Assembly: GCA_023427085.1 (NCBI GenBank)
Contig: JAEZBO010000149.1
Span: forward strand, 1-13,843
Direction of reading: 5' to 3'
DNA: 13,843 nt
Source of the DNA: Pseudomonadota bacterium
GTDB taxonomy: Bacteria; Pseudomonadota; Gammaproteobacteria; Burkholderiales; Burkholderiaceae_B
The notes beneath the pieces are model-generated. The model saw only the letters and a list, made by a program, of their open reading frames with translations, searched no databases and was not told the DNA's origin. The translations under genes and the position numbers were made by a program. The first letter of the stretch is position 1; the number at the start of each line of letters is the position of its first letter. Positions 12,475 through 13,843 of this stretch are shown here, piece after piece.

Positions 12475-13704
12475 GTGAAGCGACGTGTCGTCATCACCGG
12501 ATTGGGTATCGTCAGCCCGGTCGGCAACGATATCTCCACCGCCTGGGACAATATCGTCAACGGCCGTTCCGGCATCGGCCGCATTTCGCGGTTCGATCCG
12601 TCTGCCATGGCTACCCATATTGCCGGCGAGGTCAAGGACTTCGACGTCACGCAATACATTCCTGCCAAGGAAGCCCGCCAGATGGATACCTTCATCCACT
12701 ACGGCTTCGCCGCGGGGGTGCAGGCCTGGCGCGATAGCGGCATCGAGGTCACGGAAGCCAACGCCGATCGCATCGGCGTGATCGTCGGCTCCGGCATCGG
12801 CGGGCTGCCCCGCATCGAAGAAACCCAGACCGAGTATCTCGAGCGCGGTCCGCGCCGGATCTCGCCGTTCTTCGTGCCGGCCTCGCTGATCAATCTCATC
12901 TCCGGCCAGTTGTCGATCCACTTCGGCATGAAAGGCCCGAGCTACGCGGTGGTGTCGGCCTGCACCACCGGCCTGCACTGTATCGGCGACGCCGCGCGCC
13001 TGATCGAATACGGCGACGCCGACATCATGGTTGCCGGTGGCGCCGAGTCGACCGTCTCGCCGCTGGGCATCGGTGGCTTTGCCGCGATGCGAGCGCTGTC
13101 GACCCGCAACGACGACCCGCAGACCGCCTCGCGTCCGTGGGACCGCGATCGCGACGGCTTCGTGCTGGGCGAGGGCGCCGGCGTGCTGGTGCTCGAAGAA
13201 TACGAACACGCCAAGAAGCGCGGTGCGCGCATCTATGGCGAGTTCGCCGGCTACGGCATGAGCTCCGACGCGCATCACATCACCGCGCCCGACCGTGACG
13301 GTCCGCGCCGTGGCGTCGCGAACGCGCTGCGCAACGGTGGCCTCAATCTGGACGACATCCAGTACGTCAACGCGCACGGCACCTCGACGCCGCTGGGCGA
13401 CAAGAACGAGACCGAGGCGCTCAAGCTCGCCTTCGGCGACCACGCGCGCAAGCTGGTGGTCAACTCGACCAAGTCGATGACCGGCCACCTGCTGGGCGCG
13501 GCTGGCGGCATCGAAGCGGTCTTCACGACGCTGGCCGTGTACAACCAGGTTTCACCCCCGACGATCAACATCATCAACCAGGATCCCGAGTGCGACCTGG
13601 ACTACTGCGCCAACCAGGCGCGGCCGATGAAGATCGATGCGGCCCTGTCCAATTCCTTCGGGTTTGGCGGCACCAACGGCTCGATGGCCGTGCGCAGGAT
13701 CTGA
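12475..13704 (+). CDS. fabF: Beta-ketoacyl-ACP synthase II
   Basis: FabF elongates acyl-ACP chains by decarboxylating condensation with malonyl-ACP and acts in temperature-dependent control of unsaturated chains in E. coli. The 409-residue product has the Cys-His-His active site: C163 in VVSACTTGLH, H301 in NAHGTSTPLGD and H338 in MTGHLLGAAGG, with K333 in STKSMTG. The N-terminal RRVVITGLGIVSPVGN and C-terminal SNSFGFGGTNGS are typical. It lacks the features of a FabB pair such as an adjoining fabA, and its place after acpP supports FabF. The GTG start is set by GAGGAG upstream. It ends directly against the next ATG, with no spacer, so a downstream gene is probably co-transcribed. Confidence 0.97.
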   Translation: MKRRVVITGLGIVSPVGNDISTAWDNIVNGRSGIGRISRFDPSAMATHIAGEVKDFDVTQYIPAKEARQMDTFIHYGFAAGVQAWRDSGIEVTEANADRIGVIVGSGIGGLPRIEETQTEYLERGPRRISPFFVPASLINLISGQLSIHFGMKGPSYAVVSACTTGLHCIGDAARLIEYGDADIMVAGGAESTVSPLGIGGFAAMRALSTRNDDPQTASRPWDRDRDGFVLGEGAGVLVLEEYEHAKKRGARIYGEFAGYGMSSDAHHITAPDRDGPRRGVANALRNGGLNLDDIQYVNAHGTSTPLGDKNETEALKLAFGDHARKLVVNSTKSMTGHLLGAAGGIEAVFTTLAVYNQVSPPTINIINQDPECDLDYCANQARPMKIDAALSNSFGFGGTNGSMAVRRI

Positions 13705-13843
13705 ATGGGTCCACTGCCCGCAGCGTTTTTTCGTACCTACGCCATGCTCGGCGCGCCGCCCCGGTGGGTCGCCGGCCTGGCGGGCGTGGCCGGCTCGCTG
13801 GCCGTGCTGGCGGCGTCGCTGCCCGGACAGGCCCCCTGGGCGC
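13705..13843 (+). CDS. Unidentified gene fragment with a hydrophobic stretch, cut by the window end
   Basis: An ATG directly abuts the fabF stop, with AGGA at 13696-13699 five bases before it. The frame stays open for the 46 codons to the window edge. The product begins MGPLPAAFFRTYAMLGAPP and continues with an Ala/Gly/Leu/Val-rich run (WVAGLAGVAGSLAVLAASL), probably a membrane helix. I do not recognise the family from this much. In related bacteria a small protein of unknown function and the rpoE-rse sigma factor genes are often found after fabF. That is recalled context and not seen here. Confidence 0.55.
   Translation, partial: MGPLPAAFFRTYAMLGAPPRWVAGLAGVAGSLAVLAASLPGQAPWA

Noticed and set aside
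1..13843. CRISPR arrays, defence islands, tRNA/rRNA genes or prophage
   Set aside because: No regularly spaced repeats, cloverleaf-like genes, integrase or phage proteins are visible; nearly all sequence is assigned to core genes.

Overview
The window is GC-rich chromosomal DNA of a betaproteobacterium, most probably of the Alcaligenaceae (Bordetella/Achromobacter-like). This rests on the gene order yceF / yceD-rpmF-plsX-fabH-fabD-fabG-acpP-fabF, the strong G/C bias at third codon positions, and protein sequences of typical betaproteobacterial form. It is almost entirely ordinary core genome. I found no tRNA, rRNA, CRISPR array, insertion sequence or prophage gene.

Layout. Positions 1-44 are not genomic: they read as an Illumina Nextera i7/Read 2 adapter with a few errors, so the biological sequence starts at 45, inside rluC. 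From 45 to 1645 (+) lie rluC (23S rRNA pseudouridine synthase, lacking only its extreme N-terminus) and a translationally coupled HAD phosphatase. From 1818 to 3412 (+) lies msrP-msrQ, the periplasmic methionine sulfoxide reductase and its membrane haem partner, behind a possible promoter. A BenE-type benzoate transporter follows at 3494-4690 (+). From 4712 to 6920 (-) three genes overlap by 4 bp at each junction: yceF (Maf-type nucleotide pyrophosphatase), an RsmI-like SAM methyltransferase of unknown target, and an AmiD-like lipoprotein amidase. They converge on benE and diverge from yceD.

From 7062 to the end (+) lies the ribosome/envelope lipid cluster: yceD (23S rRNA accumulation protein), rpmF (ribosomal protein L32), plsX (acyl-phosphate synthesis for phospholipids), fabH (initiating condensation), fabD (malonyl loading onto ACP), fabG (ketoacyl reduction), acpP (the acyl carrier) and fabF (elongation condensation). 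A 139-base open fragment of another gene, with a hydrophobic stretch, follows fabF at the window edge.

How the genes work together. PlsX, FabH, FabD, FabG, AcpP and FabF form most of the type II fatty-acid synthesis core, linked to ribosome assembly through YceD and L32. The clearest regulatory signals are a strong sigma70-like promoter in front of yceD, overlapped by a candidate divergent promoter for yceF, and a perfect TATAAT box just ahead of acpP. A 349-base acpP-fabF spacer holds several hairpins and is the largest unexplained stretch. The segment between the HAD gene and the methyltransferase (msrPQ, benE, amiD) appears to differ from the layout I remember in related genera. No previously undescribed system is evident.
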